Assembly (NCBI GenBank): GCA_014381385.1
Contig: JACNLR010000195.1
Location: forward strand, 1 to 30,360
From: Planctomycetota bacterium
Lineage (GTDB): Bacteria > Planctomycetota > Phycisphaerae > Phycisphaerales > SM1A02
Reading direction: 5' to 3'
Length of the DNA: 30,360 nt
Shown here: positions 1 through 7,498 of the stretch, piece by piece
Layout of the letters: each line of letters opens with the position of its first letter
Position numbering within the stretch: position 1 is the first letter of the stretch
The notes under the pieces: model-generated
The model's database searches: none
The model's input: the letters and a program-made list of their open reading frames with translations, nothing else
What the model was told of the DNA's origin: nothing
Program-made: the position numbers and the translations under genes

Positions 1-449
1 TCACGCCTCTCGTCGAGTTGTTCGCGCGCAAATGTGGCACAAGAAACTGCGTCGCCCGTTCCGCCCTCTTCATTCCAAGAGTGTGTGTCTATAATTGAGT
101 GCGCCGAAAAATCCAACACGCCCTCGCCTGCGCCAAGATAGATTCCAGCACGATCAAAATCTAAGTCTTCGCATTCTCCAAGACCAGATTGATCCCACGC
201 CTGCCTTGCAGCGCCAAGAGCAAACTGCGAGTTCATAGCGGGGTCATGGTGGATAGAAGCATCTTTGACGTGTTCTTTCCAATCAAAATCGTGAACTTGC
301 CCAGCAAACTTTGTTGGAAAACTTGATGCATCAAACCGATCAATTTTTGCGATGGCAGATTCACCATTGCACATACGATTCCATACAGTTTCAAGATTGT
401 TGCCAAGGGGCGTAATCCATCCCATACCTGTGATGACAACTCTAGTCAT
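1..449 (-). CDS. Beta-ketoacyl-ACP synthase II-like (KS-alpha), N-terminal part, cut by window edge
   Basis: The minus-strand frame stays open from the ATG at 449 to base 1 and gives about 149 residues, so the gene continues off the left edge. It starts MTRVVITGMGWITPLG, the typical KAS II/FabF opening, followed by the cap-region pattern IDRFDASSFPTKFAGQV and later GIYLGAGEG. The family condenses malonyl-ACP with an acyl-ACP in fatty acid or type II polyketide synthesis in the cytoplasm. The nucleophile Cys and two His lie beyond the visible part, so activity cannot be judged. Its ATG overlaps the stop of the upstream ketosynthase gene in an ATGA arrangement (446-449), which implies translational coupling. 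Most likely it is the active partner of that catalytically altered neighbour. Family call is firm; the specific product is unknown. Confidence 0.88.
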   Translation of the reverse strand, partial: MTRVVITGMGWITPLGNNLETVWNRMCNGESAIAKIDRFDASSFPTKFAGQVHDFDWKEHVKDASIHHDPAMNSQFALGAARQAWDQSGLGECEDLDFDRAGIYLGAGEGVLDFSAHSIIDTHSWNEEGGTGDAVSCATFAREQLDERR

Positions 450-1768
450 GCCTGCACCCTCCCAAGAATAATCGCGACACATTGTCCCCCCTCACTTGGT
501 GATAGGACGAGAACTTTGTTGACGGGCATTTTTGTAGCATCACAGCGACTGGCGTCAATACCAGTCGTTTCTTTTGCACCAAGTCGCGCCGGAACTTGTT
601 GTTCTTTGATGCTTTTTGCAGCAACACTTATTGCGATAGCGCCATTGCCAGCCATGCAATTCCCAGTGAAGGGTATGGTTGTGATTGTTGGAATTTCGGG
701 TAACCGTTCGCCAAAAATTTCTTGTAACCCTTCACGTTCAGCGTCATCAAGTTGTTGTATGCCAGAACCAAGTGGGACAATAACGTCGATAGAACATGCA
801 TCGCAATTAGCTTCAACAAGCGCCTTGCGTATTGCAGATGCAAGGGCTCTTGGGTCTGCTTTAAGCGGCGAGTCTGCAAAAGATTGCCTGCATCCAACAC
901 CATCGATGGTACACCAAGGAGTACCGCCCCGCGTTGTGCAAGAAGTACTTGACTCTACGATTAATATACCCCCGCCCTCACCGATGACAGTGCCATTTGT
1001 ATCGGCTGCAAAAGGTGTTATCAATGCAGACATATCACCAGAACCGTTGGTTTCTATAAGGCGCCCGGTGCAGTGTTGCCTGTAAAGCGCAAGTGGATTG
1101 ACGCGGTCTTCGGCTCCTCCAGAAAGACAAGCGTCAGCATCACCTCTTTCAATTACTCGCCTCGATTCTGCAATAGAGAGACCACTTGAAGCTTCGCAGC
1201 ATGTAATAGTATTGCTTGGTCCTTGGCAATCGTGCACAATAGTGACGTGGCAAGCGAGCATGTTGGGAAGATATTTCAACAACCAGAGCGGCGTTAAATT
1301 TTGCATACCCTCTGCGCCCCAATGTGCAAGGTCAAAGGTGCCATCCTCTTTTTGGCTTGTGACAAGGGCAGCCCCAAGTTCATTCACTTCTGCGGAAATG
1401 AGACCTGCGCCGATGTGACACCCAACTCTTGTTGGGGATAGAGTTGGCGTGGCATCGCTCGTTGCAGCAGTCGTTAACCCCGCATTTTCTACAGCGTCAG
1501 CAGCCGCTCCAACAGCAAGCTCGGTATCCCTGCACATAACTTTCGTTGCTTTGCGATGACTTTTGGGTACAATTTTCCGAACTTTATAGGCATCTTCTGC
1601 AAGTTCGCCAGCAACTTGCGACGTAAACCCGCTTGGGTCAAACCGCTCTATGCGATGTAGACCGGTTTTTCCCTCAACCATGGCATCCCAGAGAACGTCA
1701 ATTCCAACACCAAAGCAAGTGATGACACCAACGCCTGTAATAAAAATTTGTTCTTGCTTCTCTACCAT
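446..1768 (-). CDS. Ketosynthase-fold protein lacking the catalytic triad (KS-beta / chain-length-factor-like)
   Basis: A full-length thiolase-fold ketosynthase of 440 residues, opening EQIFITGVGVITCFG. Aligning it by eye to E. coli FabF on the shared GPS (183-185), GDAD (209-212) and TPF blocks places Glu192 at the nucleophilic Cys, Leu333 at the first catalytic His (in VPLGSG instead of NAHGTS), Ile365 at the conserved Lys and Asn370 at the second His (TGN instead of TGH). The alignment needs no gap around the first two sites. Cys190 and Cys191 lie just before Glu192 but out of register. Catalysis by this subunit is therefore unlikely. Type II polyketide systems use such an inactive KS-beta with an active KS-alpha, and the overlapping downstream gene is an ordinary KS. 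The product could be a polyketide, aryl polyene, ladderane-like or unusual fatty acid; nothing visible decides this. Confidence 0.85.
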   Translation of the reverse strand: MVEKQEQIFITGVGVITCFGVGIDVLWDAMVEGKTGLHRIERFDPSGFTSQVAGELAEDAYKVRKIVPKSHRKATKVMCRDTELAVGAAADAVENAGLTTAATSDATPTLSPTRVGCHIGAGLISAEVNELGAALVTSQKEDGTFDLAHWGAEGMQNLTPLWLLKYLPNMLACHVTIVHDCQGPSNTITCCEASSGLSIAESRRVIERGDADACLSGGAEDRVNPLALYRQHCTGRLIETNGSGDMSALITPFAADTNGTVIGEGGGILIVESSTSCTTRGGTPWCTIDGVGCRQSFADSPLKADPRALASAIRKALVEANCDACSIDVIVPLGSGIQQLDDAEREGLQEIFGERLPEIPTITTIPFTGNCMAGNGAIAISVAAKSIKEQQVPARLGAKETTGIDASRCDATKMPVNKVLVLSPSEGGQCVAIILGRVQA

Positions 1769-1824
1769 TGATGCGAATTGTACCGTGATTAATTGCTGCC
1801 TGACCTCCCTTGGAGTCGGACCTC

Positions 1825-1852
1825 ATAATAGGAGTTTGCGAGCAATCAGCAA
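1825..1852 (-). promoter_or_regulatory. Candidate promoter for the ketosynthase pair
   Basis: Reading the minus strand, TTGCTG (1852-1847) is followed after 16 bases by TATTAT (1830-1825). This would place the transcript start about 50 bases before the ATG at 1768. A purine-rich AGGGAGG (1810-1804) lies in the leader but is too far from the start to be its ribosome site. The -35 box is weak, so this is only a candidate, and readthrough from the DAHP synthase gene is also possible. Confidence 0.3.
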
Positions 1853-1872
1853 AGTTGCGAGCAACAATCAGC
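1836..1872. repeat. Short imperfect direct repeat at the 3' end of the DAHP synthase gene
   Basis: TTGCGAGCAATCAGC (1836-1850) is repeated as TTGCGAGCAACAATCAGC (1855-1872), with a three-base insertion in the second copy. The second copy runs into the stop codon of the DAHP synthase gene. It may be a small tandem duplication; no function is apparent. Confidence 0.45.
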
Positions 1873-3193
1873 CGAGTTTTTGCCCTATGAGCATCGCGAG
1901 TTCGATGGATTGTTCGTAGTTAAGCCGAGGGTCAACGAGCGTTTCGTACGAATCGCCAAGCCCAGCCTCATCGAGCCCTCTTGCGCCACCGGTGCATTCC
2001 GTAACATTTTGACCGCACACTTCGACATGCACGCCGCCAAGAGAAGAACCCATTTTTTTGTGTATATCTATCGACTGCTCGAGTTCAGAAAGAATGGAGT
2101 CGAAATTTCTAGTTTTAATCCCAGAAGCCGTGCGCTGCGTGTTGCCATGCATAGGGTCGCAAACAAACAGGACTTGTTTGCCCGTTGCTTGCACTGCATC
2201 GATTAATTTTGGAAGTTCGCCTTCAACTTTCTTTTCGCCATAGCGGTGAATCAAAGTTAGCCGACCAGGTTCATTGTTCGGGTGCAACACATCGAGAAGT
2301 TTTTCCATTTCAACTTCGTGCGTACCGACTTTTACACCAACGGGATTTGCAATGCCACGAAAGAATTCAATATGTCCACCATCGAGATCAGTAGTTCGTG
2401 CCCCAATCCAAGGGAAGTGACACGATAAGTCATACCAGCCATCTCGCCTTGGGACTTGTCTGGTTTGTGCTTGTTCGTAGTGGAGATGTAATCCCTCATG
2501 GCTTGTAAAGAATTCAACACGGTTTATTGCACCAATCGACTCGCCGGCAAGAGTTTCCATGAACCGTAAACTCTCTGCGATGGATGCAATGATTGCTTGG
2601 TACTCGCTTGCTTTTGGCGAGTGGTCCACAAAACCCAAGTCCCAATATTCGGGGTGATGTAAATCCGCAAAACCGCCATCAATCAATGCGCGAACAAAAT
2701 TAACTGTCATGGCTGACCGTTCAAACCCTCGTAGTAATCGGTTTGGGTTTGGTGTTCGAGCCAATTCAGAAAAAGCTATATCGTTTACTAAATCGCCTCT
2801 GTAACTCGGAAGTGTTACGCCATCAATAGTTTCAGTATCGCTCGAGCGAGGTTTAGCATATTGTCCAGCAAGCCGACCAACTCGAATGACTCTGCGCTTC
2901 GTGGAATGCACGAGTGCGAGCGACATTTGCAGGAGTACTTTTAACTGTCCTGTAATTCGCTCTGGGGTGCAATCCGTAAAACGCTCGGCACAATCTCCTG
3001 CTTGTAACAAAAACCGCTTCCCATTGGCCGCATCTGCAAGTTGCGATTTAAGCGTTTCGATTTCCCAAGAGGAAACAAGAGGCGGCAATTTTGACAGAGC
3101 TTCAACAGCACGATCCATCGCCTCAGAATCAGCATAATGAGGCTGTTGCGTGGTCTGCGCTTCTTGCCAAGTTGTTGGATTCCAATTGGTCAT
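1868..3193 (-). CDS. Class II (plant/mycobacterial type) DAHP synthase
   Basis: First enzyme of the shikimate pathway: joins phosphoenolpyruvate and erythrose 4-phosphate to DAHP in the cytoplasm. The 441-residue protein has the class II hallmarks: QAGDCAE with metal-ligand Cys68, RVGRLAGQYAKPRS (104-117) for phosphoenolpyruvate, SHEGLHLHYE (231-240), DPMHGNT with His349, HVEVCGQNVTEC with Glu391, and DPRLNYEQS with Asp421. These four ligands match the Cys/His/Glu/Asp set known for the mycobacterial enzyme. The frame remains open upstream to 3280, but that extension is only translated tRNA-Leu, so I use the ATG at 3193 (MTNWNPTTWQ). It lies nine bases after the tRNA 3' end and has no Shine-Dalgarno sequence, so tRNA processing probably releases a near-leaderless mRNA. 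Confidence 0.95.
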   Translation of the reverse strand: MTNWNPTTWQEAQTTQQPHYADSEAMDRAVEALSKLPPLVSSWEIETLKSQLADAANGKRFLLQAGDCAERFTDCTPERITGQLKVLLQMSLALVHSTKRRVIRVGRLAGQYAKPRSSDTETIDGVTLPSYRGDLVNDIAFSELARTPNPNRLLRGFERSAMTVNFVRALIDGGFADLHHPEYWDLGFVDHSPKASEYQAIIASIAESLRFMETLAGESIGAINRVEFFTSHEGLHLHYEQAQTRQVPRRDGWYDLSCHFPWIGARTTDLDGGHIEFFRGIANPVGVKVGTHEVEMEKLLDVLHPNNEPGRLTLIHRYGEKKVEGELPKLIDAVQATGKQVLFVCDPMHGNTQRTASGIKTRNFDSILSELEQSIDIHKKMGSSLGGVHVEVCGQNVTECTGGARGLDEAGLGDSYETLVDPRLNYEQSIELAMLIGQKLG

Positions 3194-3202
3194 TCTAAAA
3201 AA

Positions 3203-3286
3203 TGCGGGCGAGAGGACTCGAACCTCCACGGGTGTTACCCCACCAGAACCTAAATCTGGCGCGTCTGCCAATTTCGCCACGCCCGC
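3203..3286 (-). tRNA. tRNA-Leu (anticodon UAG)
   Basis: The minus-strand sequence folds as an 84-base class II tRNA. The acceptor stem GCGGGCG pairs with CGCCCGC and the discriminator is A (complement of 3203). The D-loop contains TTGGCAGA. The anticodon stem CCAGA/TCTGG closes the loop TTTAGGT, giving anticodon TAG, which reads CUA and other CUN leucine codons. A long variable arm (GGGGTAACACCC) follows, then GGAGG-TTCGAGT-CCTCT as the T arm. CCA is not encoded; TTTTTT follows directly. The downstream DAHP synthase ATG begins nine bases later, so the two are likely one transcript. Confidence 0.97.
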
Positions 3287-3343
3287 TGGGGTGGTGCAGA
3301 GCGGATATGATATGGTGAAACATACTTTCCCAAAGACTTTTTT
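3287..3343. promoter_or_regulatory. Divergent intergenic region between tRNA-Leu and the DoxX-like gene
   Basis: These 57 bases must hold the promoters for the tRNA-Leu transcript (minus) and the DoxX-like gene (plus). TATGAT at 3306-3311 is a plausible plus-strand -10 box, but I see no matching -35 box at the right spacing. No clear minus-strand boxes are visible. Confidence 0.3.
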
Positions 3344-3994
3344 ATGACGAACTTTGCAACAACTTCAATACTGCCACTTCTCGCTCGACTTGTCGTTGCT
3401 GCAGCCATGTTGACCTCGGGTTGGATGAATTGCTTTGGACAAGTTGAGATTTCCCACGCGATGGCTTCCCAATTACGGGCAATGGAGATTGAGGTCGTTT
3501 CTCCAACAGCGCAAACGCTGCCGCCCTCAACTGTTGGCGATCCTGCCGACGCAATGGAAGAGAGTTCCACGCCAACCACGACCTTTGACACCACTCGTGG
3601 TGTGCACCGAATAGTTTGGCTCGTCCATCAGAAGTGGCCTGACATTGGAGGCTGGGGAATATTTGTTTCGTGGACTGCTGCAGTTTGCCAACTTGCAGCA
3701 GGCTTACTCTTACTCGTAGGATTGTTTACACGCTTGTCTGCACTTACGATTTGTGTCGCATCGGGCATGGCGATCTATCTTGTATCGGGTGGAATCCACG
3801 GCATGTTTACAATGAATCCGTTTGACTGGCCGCAAGATTCACACCGATTTATTCAACTCTTCGCCGGTCTTGGACTTTTCACATTATCCCTTGGGCTTCT
3901 TGCAAGTGGCGGCGGTGGCTTCTCCCTTGATGCAAGACATAAAAACACAGCACTGCCTGCTAAAAGCAACTCGGTGAAAAACCGCAGCGAGTAG
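3344..3994 (+). CDS. DoxX-family inner-membrane protein
   Basis: A 216-residue membrane protein. It has a first hydrophobic segment (about 8-24), a soluble loop (about 35-100) rich in Ser, Thr and Pro, and then three strongly hydrophobic segments (about 105-128, 130-150, 165-190) with the DoxX-like pattern AAGLLLLVGLFTRLSAL. DoxX/DoxD-like proteins are four-helix membrane proteins linked in some organisms to thiosulfate or redox metabolism, but most have no assigned role. The long first periplasmic-type loop is more than the core family needs. The start ATG at 3344 follows a T-run, without a clear Shine-Dalgarno sequence. It lies 38 bases before the VWA gene on the same strand and may be the first gene of that operon. 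The tail (about 196-216) is polar and Lys/Asn-rich. Confidence 0.7.
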   Translation: MTNFATTSILPLLARLVVAAAMLTSGWMNCFGQVEISHAMASQLRAMEIEVVSPTAQTLPPSTVGDPADAMEESSTPTTTFDTTRGVHRIVWLVHQKWPDIGGWGIFVSWTAAVCQLAAGLLLLVGLFTRLSALTICVASGMAIYLVSGGIHGMFTMNPFDWPQDSHRFIQLFAGLGLFTLSLGLLASGGGGFSLDARHKNTALPAKSNSVKNRSE

Positions 3995-4032
3995 TCTAAA
4001 CAGCAAAAAACTAGTGTAAGGTGTACGCAACG

Positions 4033-4974
4033 ATGCCAACACCATCCAATACTTCAAAAACCAACCACGACATCAGCGCCCCCGTTGCATGGACGCTTTC
4101 CATAGGAGTGCATATTGGAATTGGTCTTCTTGCTTTTTTTATCACTTGGTCGGTTATTCGCGATGCAGAAGAACCCCCGCGTGTCGTGACGAGTGCATGG
4201 CACGAGCATCCTATAGCAATTGAAGCGGAACTTCCCTTTGTACCCATGCAAGTGATTGCTGAAGAAGAACAAAAACCACCTGCACCAGAAATACCAAAAG
4301 AACCGCCACCGCCAGAGCCACTGCGCGATGGTTTAGCGGTACTGCACCACATCGCAACAACGGGAGAGGTACCCGTTGAAGCCGTACGTGTGCCCGAAAC
4401 CGAGGTTAAGTTTATGGGGCTTGATGCAGTTGCAGCAAAACGAATCGTGTATGTAGTTGATGCGTCTGGCTCGATGCTGTTACACCTTTCTACAATTCTT
4501 GAAGAGCTTGAGCGCTCCTTGCAAACGCTCCACCCTAAACAAGAGTTTGGCATCGTCTTTTTTCAAAAAGAGAAATCAATTCCTGTCCCCCCAAAAGGCC
4601 AGTTAGTTTCTGCAGATGCTACGCATATCGATAAGGCAATGCGGTGGATTCACACAAGCGGTAAAGTGATTCCTGCAGGCGGAAGTAACCCGATTGTAGC
4701 CATGAAAACTGCGATGCGATTAAAACCAGAGGTAATCTATTTGCTAAGCGAGAATATCACAGGCGCGGGGCGGTATGAAGTACCAGCGAGTGAACTCCTA
4801 GTTGCAATTGACAAGTTGAACCCTGTTGATGAACGAAACGGGCTTCGCAGGGTACAAATAAATTGCATTCAGTATCTATCTGAAGATCCAAATGGAACAA
4901 TGAAGAAGATTGCTGAAATTCATGGTGGAGAAGATGGGTATACATTTATAGAGCGTGGTAAAGTAGTAAAGTAA
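4033..4974 (+). CDS. Membrane-anchored von Willebrand factor A protein, TonB-like architecture
   Basis: Starting at ATG 4033, preceded by TAAGG, the protein has 313 residues; an in-frame GTG at 4021 would add four. A single N-terminal membrane segment (about 18-42) is followed by a Pro/Glu spacer (80-98, including KPPAPEIPKEPPPPEP) and a VWA domain from about 135 to the end. The MIDAS motif DASGSM is at 143-148. The second MIDAS Thr appears as Ser in AGGSNP (215-220), and the third-position Asp is Glu240 (YLLSE), so metal binding may be altered. VWA domains bind protein partners. The short inner-membrane anchor plus proline-rich spacer resembles TonB, and the next three genes encode ExbB- and ExbD-like proteins. 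I infer a TonB-like role in which the VWA domain reaches a periplasmic partner; the partner is unknown. Confidence 0.8.
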   Translation: MPTPSNTSKTNHDISAPVAWTLSIGVHIGIGLLAFFITWSVIRDAEEPPRVVTSAWHEHPIAIEAELPFVPMQVIAEEEQKPPAPEIPKEPPPPEPLRDGLAVLHHIATTGEVPVEAVRVPETEVKFMGLDAVAAKRIVYVVDASGSMLLHLSTILEELERSLQTLHPKQEFGIVFFQKEKSIPVPPKGQLVSADATHIDKAMRWIHTSGKVIPAGGSNPIVAMKTAMRLKPEVIYLLSENITGAGRYEVPASELLVAIDKLNPVDERNGLRRVQINCIQYLSEDPNGTMKKIAEIHGGEDGYTFIERGKVVK

Positions 4975-4986
4975 GGAGAATATGGC

Positions 4987-5787
4987 ATGGATGCCAAATG
5001 GAGATTTATACAAATCAGCGCGCTTGTAATCGCAGCGACTGCAACAACAACGTTTGCCCAAAGCGGTGAACATAGTTTTGGTGAAGCATTTTTTGTCTCT
5101 AGAAGAAACGATGGCTCAATTGAAGTACTTGGAAGTGCGGTAACGTGGTTTTTGTTATTCCTTTCGGTTATTAGCATAGGGTTGATAGTACACCTTGCAC
5201 TTGCAAACCAAAGACCAAGTGTTTTGCCAGACGCACTTGTACACAAAATCCGTGCACATATAAAAAAGAAAAAGTTTCAGCATGCCATCGATGCTGCTGC
5301 AAAAGATGACAGTTACCTTGGCAGAATTTTAGTTGCTGCATTTAAAGAGGCAAAATTTGGATTTCCAGCCATGATGCGCGCGCTCGAACAAACTGCGGAT
5401 GAACTTGCAACAAAGCGACTCAGGCGGATTGAACTCTTAAATGTTCTTGGGCAAGTGAGTCCTATGATTGGACTGTTTGGGACGGTATATGGGATGATTC
5501 TCGCTTTTGGCGCTATTGTTGCAGCCGGAGGGAGCGCAGATCCAGTTGCACTTGCAGGTGGGATCGGCACAGCACTAACGACTACGTTTTGGGGACTCGT
5601 CGTTGCAATTCCAGCGCTCTCTGGGTATGCAATTATTCGAAACAAAATCGACGAGTTAACGGTTGAGGCAACTATTGAAGCAGAAGAACTACTGAACAGC
5701 TTCAGGCCAAGGCGACCAAGCCAAGGGGTACCATCCAATAAAATAAAAGCAGAATCAAAACCTTCAAAAACACTAGAGGTGGTGTAG
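4987..5787 (+). CDS. exbB: MotA/TolQ/ExbB proton channel protein
   Basis: Inner-membrane subunit of a proton-driven motor of the ExbB/TolQ family, 266 residues. An N-terminal hydrophobic segment (about 9-24, ending TTTFAQ) looks like a cleavable signal peptide, as often seen in planctomycete and proteobacterial ExbB. The family pattern follows: a membrane segment (about 50-72), a cytoplasmic domain with LEQTADELATKRLRR, then LGQVSPMIGLFGTVYGMI and GIGTALTTTFWGLVVAIP forming the two pore helices. The start ATG at 4987 sits eight bases after AAGGAG (4973-4978), which itself overlaps the stop of the VWA gene. Its GTG-started ExbD partner overlaps the stop codon (TAGTG). ExbB and TolQ cannot be told apart by eye; pairing with two ExbD genes and absence of tolA/tolB favours an ExbB-like role. 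Confidence 0.9.
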   Translation: MDAKWRFIQISALVIAATATTTFAQSGEHSFGEAFFVSRRNDGSIEVLGSAVTWFLLFLSVISIGLIVHLALANQRPSVLPDALVHKIRAHIKKKKFQHAIDAAAKDDSYLGRILVAAFKEAKFGFPAMMRALEQTADELATKRLRRIELLNVLGQVSPMIGLFGTVYGMILAFGAIVAAGGSADPVALAGGIGTALTTTFWGLVVAIPALSGYAIIRNKIDELTVEATIEAEELLNSFRPRRPSQGVPSNKIKAESKPSKTLEVV

Positions 5788-6221
5788 TGCTACGGCGAGG
5801 CAGCCCGTCTGCAACAATCAATGCAAATATGACGCCAATGATTGACGTCACGTTTTTGCTCATTGTATTCTTCGTCGTTGTTTCTCAAATTGTTGACCGC
5901 GATGCTGTCTCGATGGATTTGCCCTCCCCAGAGCATGCAGTAGCAGGCATACCTGACAAACAAAACAGAGTTGTGGTGAATATTGTTCCACTTGAAGGCG
6001 GAGAAGTCGCTGGCATTTCGGTTGGAGGGCATACCATCGCCTGGGACGACATGTACGAACTTGCTGCAATCGTAGACACTAGAGTCAAGGGAGGCGCAAC
6101 GGATGTGCACCTTCGAGCGGATAGAGCAACGAAGTATGCGTACGTGCACAAAGTCATCGAGGCAATCCGTGGCGTTCAATCTTCGGTACGCTTGCAACTC
6201 GTTATTGAAGGGGAGAACTAG
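5787..6221 (+). CDS. exbD: ExbD/TolR-family protein, first copy
   Basis: Small bitopic protein of 144 residues that works with ExbB to convert proton flow into force. The cytoplasmic tail is short, the membrane helix spans about 18-36 and carries the conserved proton-carrying Asp20 in MTPMIDVTFLLIVFF, and a periplasmic domain follows (about 45-144) ending QLVIEGEN. VHLRADRATKYAYVHKVIEAI is the usual ExbD periplasmic helix-strand pattern. Translation appears to start at GTG 5787, whose G is the last base of the exbB stop codon. The gene ends with the same one-base overlap into the next exbD. This is the shorter-tailed and more typical ExbD of the pair. Confidence 0.9.
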   Translation: MLRRGSPSATINANMTPMIDVTFLLIVFFVVVSQIVDRDAVSMDLPSPEHAVAGIPDKQNRVVVNIVPLEGGEVAGISVGGHTIAWDDMYELAAIVDTRVKGGATDVHLRADRATKYAYVHKVIEAIRGVQSSVRLQLVIEGEN

Positions 6222-6676
6222 TGCGCACTAAACGTCTCAAAGCAAACCCCATGGGGCTAAATCTCACATCAATGATAGATGTTGTCTTTTTACTTTTAAT
6301 TTATTTTATGGTGGCGACTGAATTTAAAACTGCAGAAGAGTCGTTCCCGATGGACTTGCCAATGCGAGATGGTGGACAGACGATAACGCTTGACAGCAAA
6401 CCCCTTGTCATTGTTGTTGAATCAGCGGGTGAAAAAAGTAATGACATCCGCATCCGTTTGGAAGGTCCGTGGGAACCTATTGCATCTGTAGATGGACTCA
6501 CGAAATTTCTATTGGCAAACAAGACAGGACAGTTTGCATCTTCAGGGCTGTTTACACAATTACACCCAATTCTTATTAAGCCATCGAGCGAGACGCGTTG
6601 GGATCACACGATTGCAGCGTACAACGCAGTTGCAAGAGCAGACTACGTAAATATTACGCTTGAAAAGCCTCTATGA
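6221..6676 (+). CDS. exbD: ExbD/TolR-family protein, second copy
   Basis: Second ExbD-type protein, 151 residues, starting at GTG 6221 with a one-base overlap on the first exbD stop. The membrane helix contains LTSMIDVVFLLLIYFMV with the conserved Asp20. The periplasmic part (about 45-151) differs strongly from the first copy, so the pair are probably distinct subunits rather than a recent duplication. Two different ExbD proteins per ExbB is common in VWA-linked and planctomycete modules. The last six bases overlap the 3' end of the convergent sigma factor gene, leaving no room for a terminator between them. Confidence 0.9.
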   Translation: MRTKRLKANPMGLNLTSMIDVVFLLLIYFMVATEFKTAEESFPMDLPMRDGGQTITLDSKPLVIVVESAGEKSNDIRIRLEGPWEPIASVDGLTKFLLANKTGQFASSGLFTQLHPILIKPSSETRWDHTIAAYNAVARADYVNITLEKPL

Positions 6677-7498
6677 CGCGCGTCGTTTATCAAGCGGTGT
6701 CCCATGTTGCATGCGTTCTCGTAACCTGCGTAGGGAATCGATTTCTATTTGCCGAACACGCTCTCTCGTAAGCCCGATGACAACGCCAATCTCTTTTAAG
6801 GTGAGCGGGTCTTGACCCTCAAGTCCAAAGCGTAGTCTGAGTACTCGCGCATCTCGGTGATCGAGTTGCCCAAGGAAACCTAAAATGTCCTTTATGGTTT
6901 CACGTTGCTCTACTTGTTCATCAGGGCGTTTGTTATTTGCATCTTCAAACACTTCAGAAAGCGACATCGGTTCACCCGCCATTGTTTTTGGAACCCTACC
7001 CGAGCACGCGCGCATCGCCCTTCGAATTATGTTGAGTTTTTTCAGCGGAATATCCATCGCATCCGCAACCTCTTGATTGGAGGGTCTGTGTTCGAGCATG
7101 TCTTTGAGTTTGTTGTTTGTGTGTCGATACCGGTTGATTAAATCGACCATGTACGCCGGTATGTGCACAGGCTGTGTTGAATTGGTGAGCATTCGTTTTA
7201 TTGATTGTTTAATCCACCAAGAGGCATACGTCGAAAAGCGTGCGCCATGCGCTGGATCAAATCCCTCAACGGCGCGTATTAATCCAACGTTTCCTTCCTC
7301 GATGAGGTCGGCAAGCGTAAGCCCTCTGCCAAGGTAGCGTTTGCCTATTGAGACTACGAGCCGCAAGTTTGCACGAATCATGTGCTCCTTCGCTGCAGCA
7401 TCGCTGTCATTAATAATCCGCCACCCTAACTCTTTTTCTTCTTCCGGCGACAGAAGGGCTACTTCATTGATTTGCTGCAAATATAATTCGAGGTCCAC
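6671..7498 (-). CDS. RNA polymerase sigma-70 family factor (short RpoD/group 2-like)
   Basis: A 275-residue sigma factor with region 1.2 (DLELYLQQINEVALLS), region 2 (about 37-107, including NLRLVVSIGKRY, DLIEEGNVGLIRAVEGFD and FSTYASWWIKQSIKRML), region 3 (about 116-190) and region 4 with the helix-turn-helix LTLKEIGVVIGLTRERVRQIE (233-253). It directs RNA polymerase to promoters. It lacks the long acidic region 1.1 and the non-conserved insert of housekeeping sigma, and region 2.4 reads SWWIKQSIKRM rather than the usual TWWIRQAITRA, so I call it an alternative group 2-like factor. The start is GTG 7498, preceded by a strong TAGGAG (7510-7505) ribosome site. The 3' end overlaps exbD by six bases, convergently. 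No anti-sigma gene is adjacent. Confidence 0.92.
   Translation of the reverse strand: MDLELYLQQINEVALLSPEEEKELGWRIINDSDAAAKEHMIRANLRLVVSIGKRYLGRGLTLADLIEEGNVGLIRAVEGFDPAHGARFSTYASWWIKQSIKRMLTNSTQPVHIPAYMVDLINRYRHTNNKLKDMLEHRPSNQEVADAMDIPLKKLNIIRRAMRACSGRVPKTMAGEPMSLSEVFEDANNKRPDEQVEQRETIKDILGFLGQLDHRDARVLRLRFGLEGQDPLTLKEIGVVIGLTRERVRQIEIDSLRRLRERMQHGTPLDKRRAS

Noticed and set aside
516..1085. Plus-strand frame of 189 codons opposite the KS-beta-like gene
   Set aside because: Shadow of the ketosynthase gene, which shows clear family motifs on the minus strand.
3194..3280. 29-residue N-terminal extension of the DAHP synthase frame (MAKLADAPDLGSGG onward)
   Set aside because: It is the tRNA-Leu gene read as protein; the mature enzyme begins at ATG 3193.
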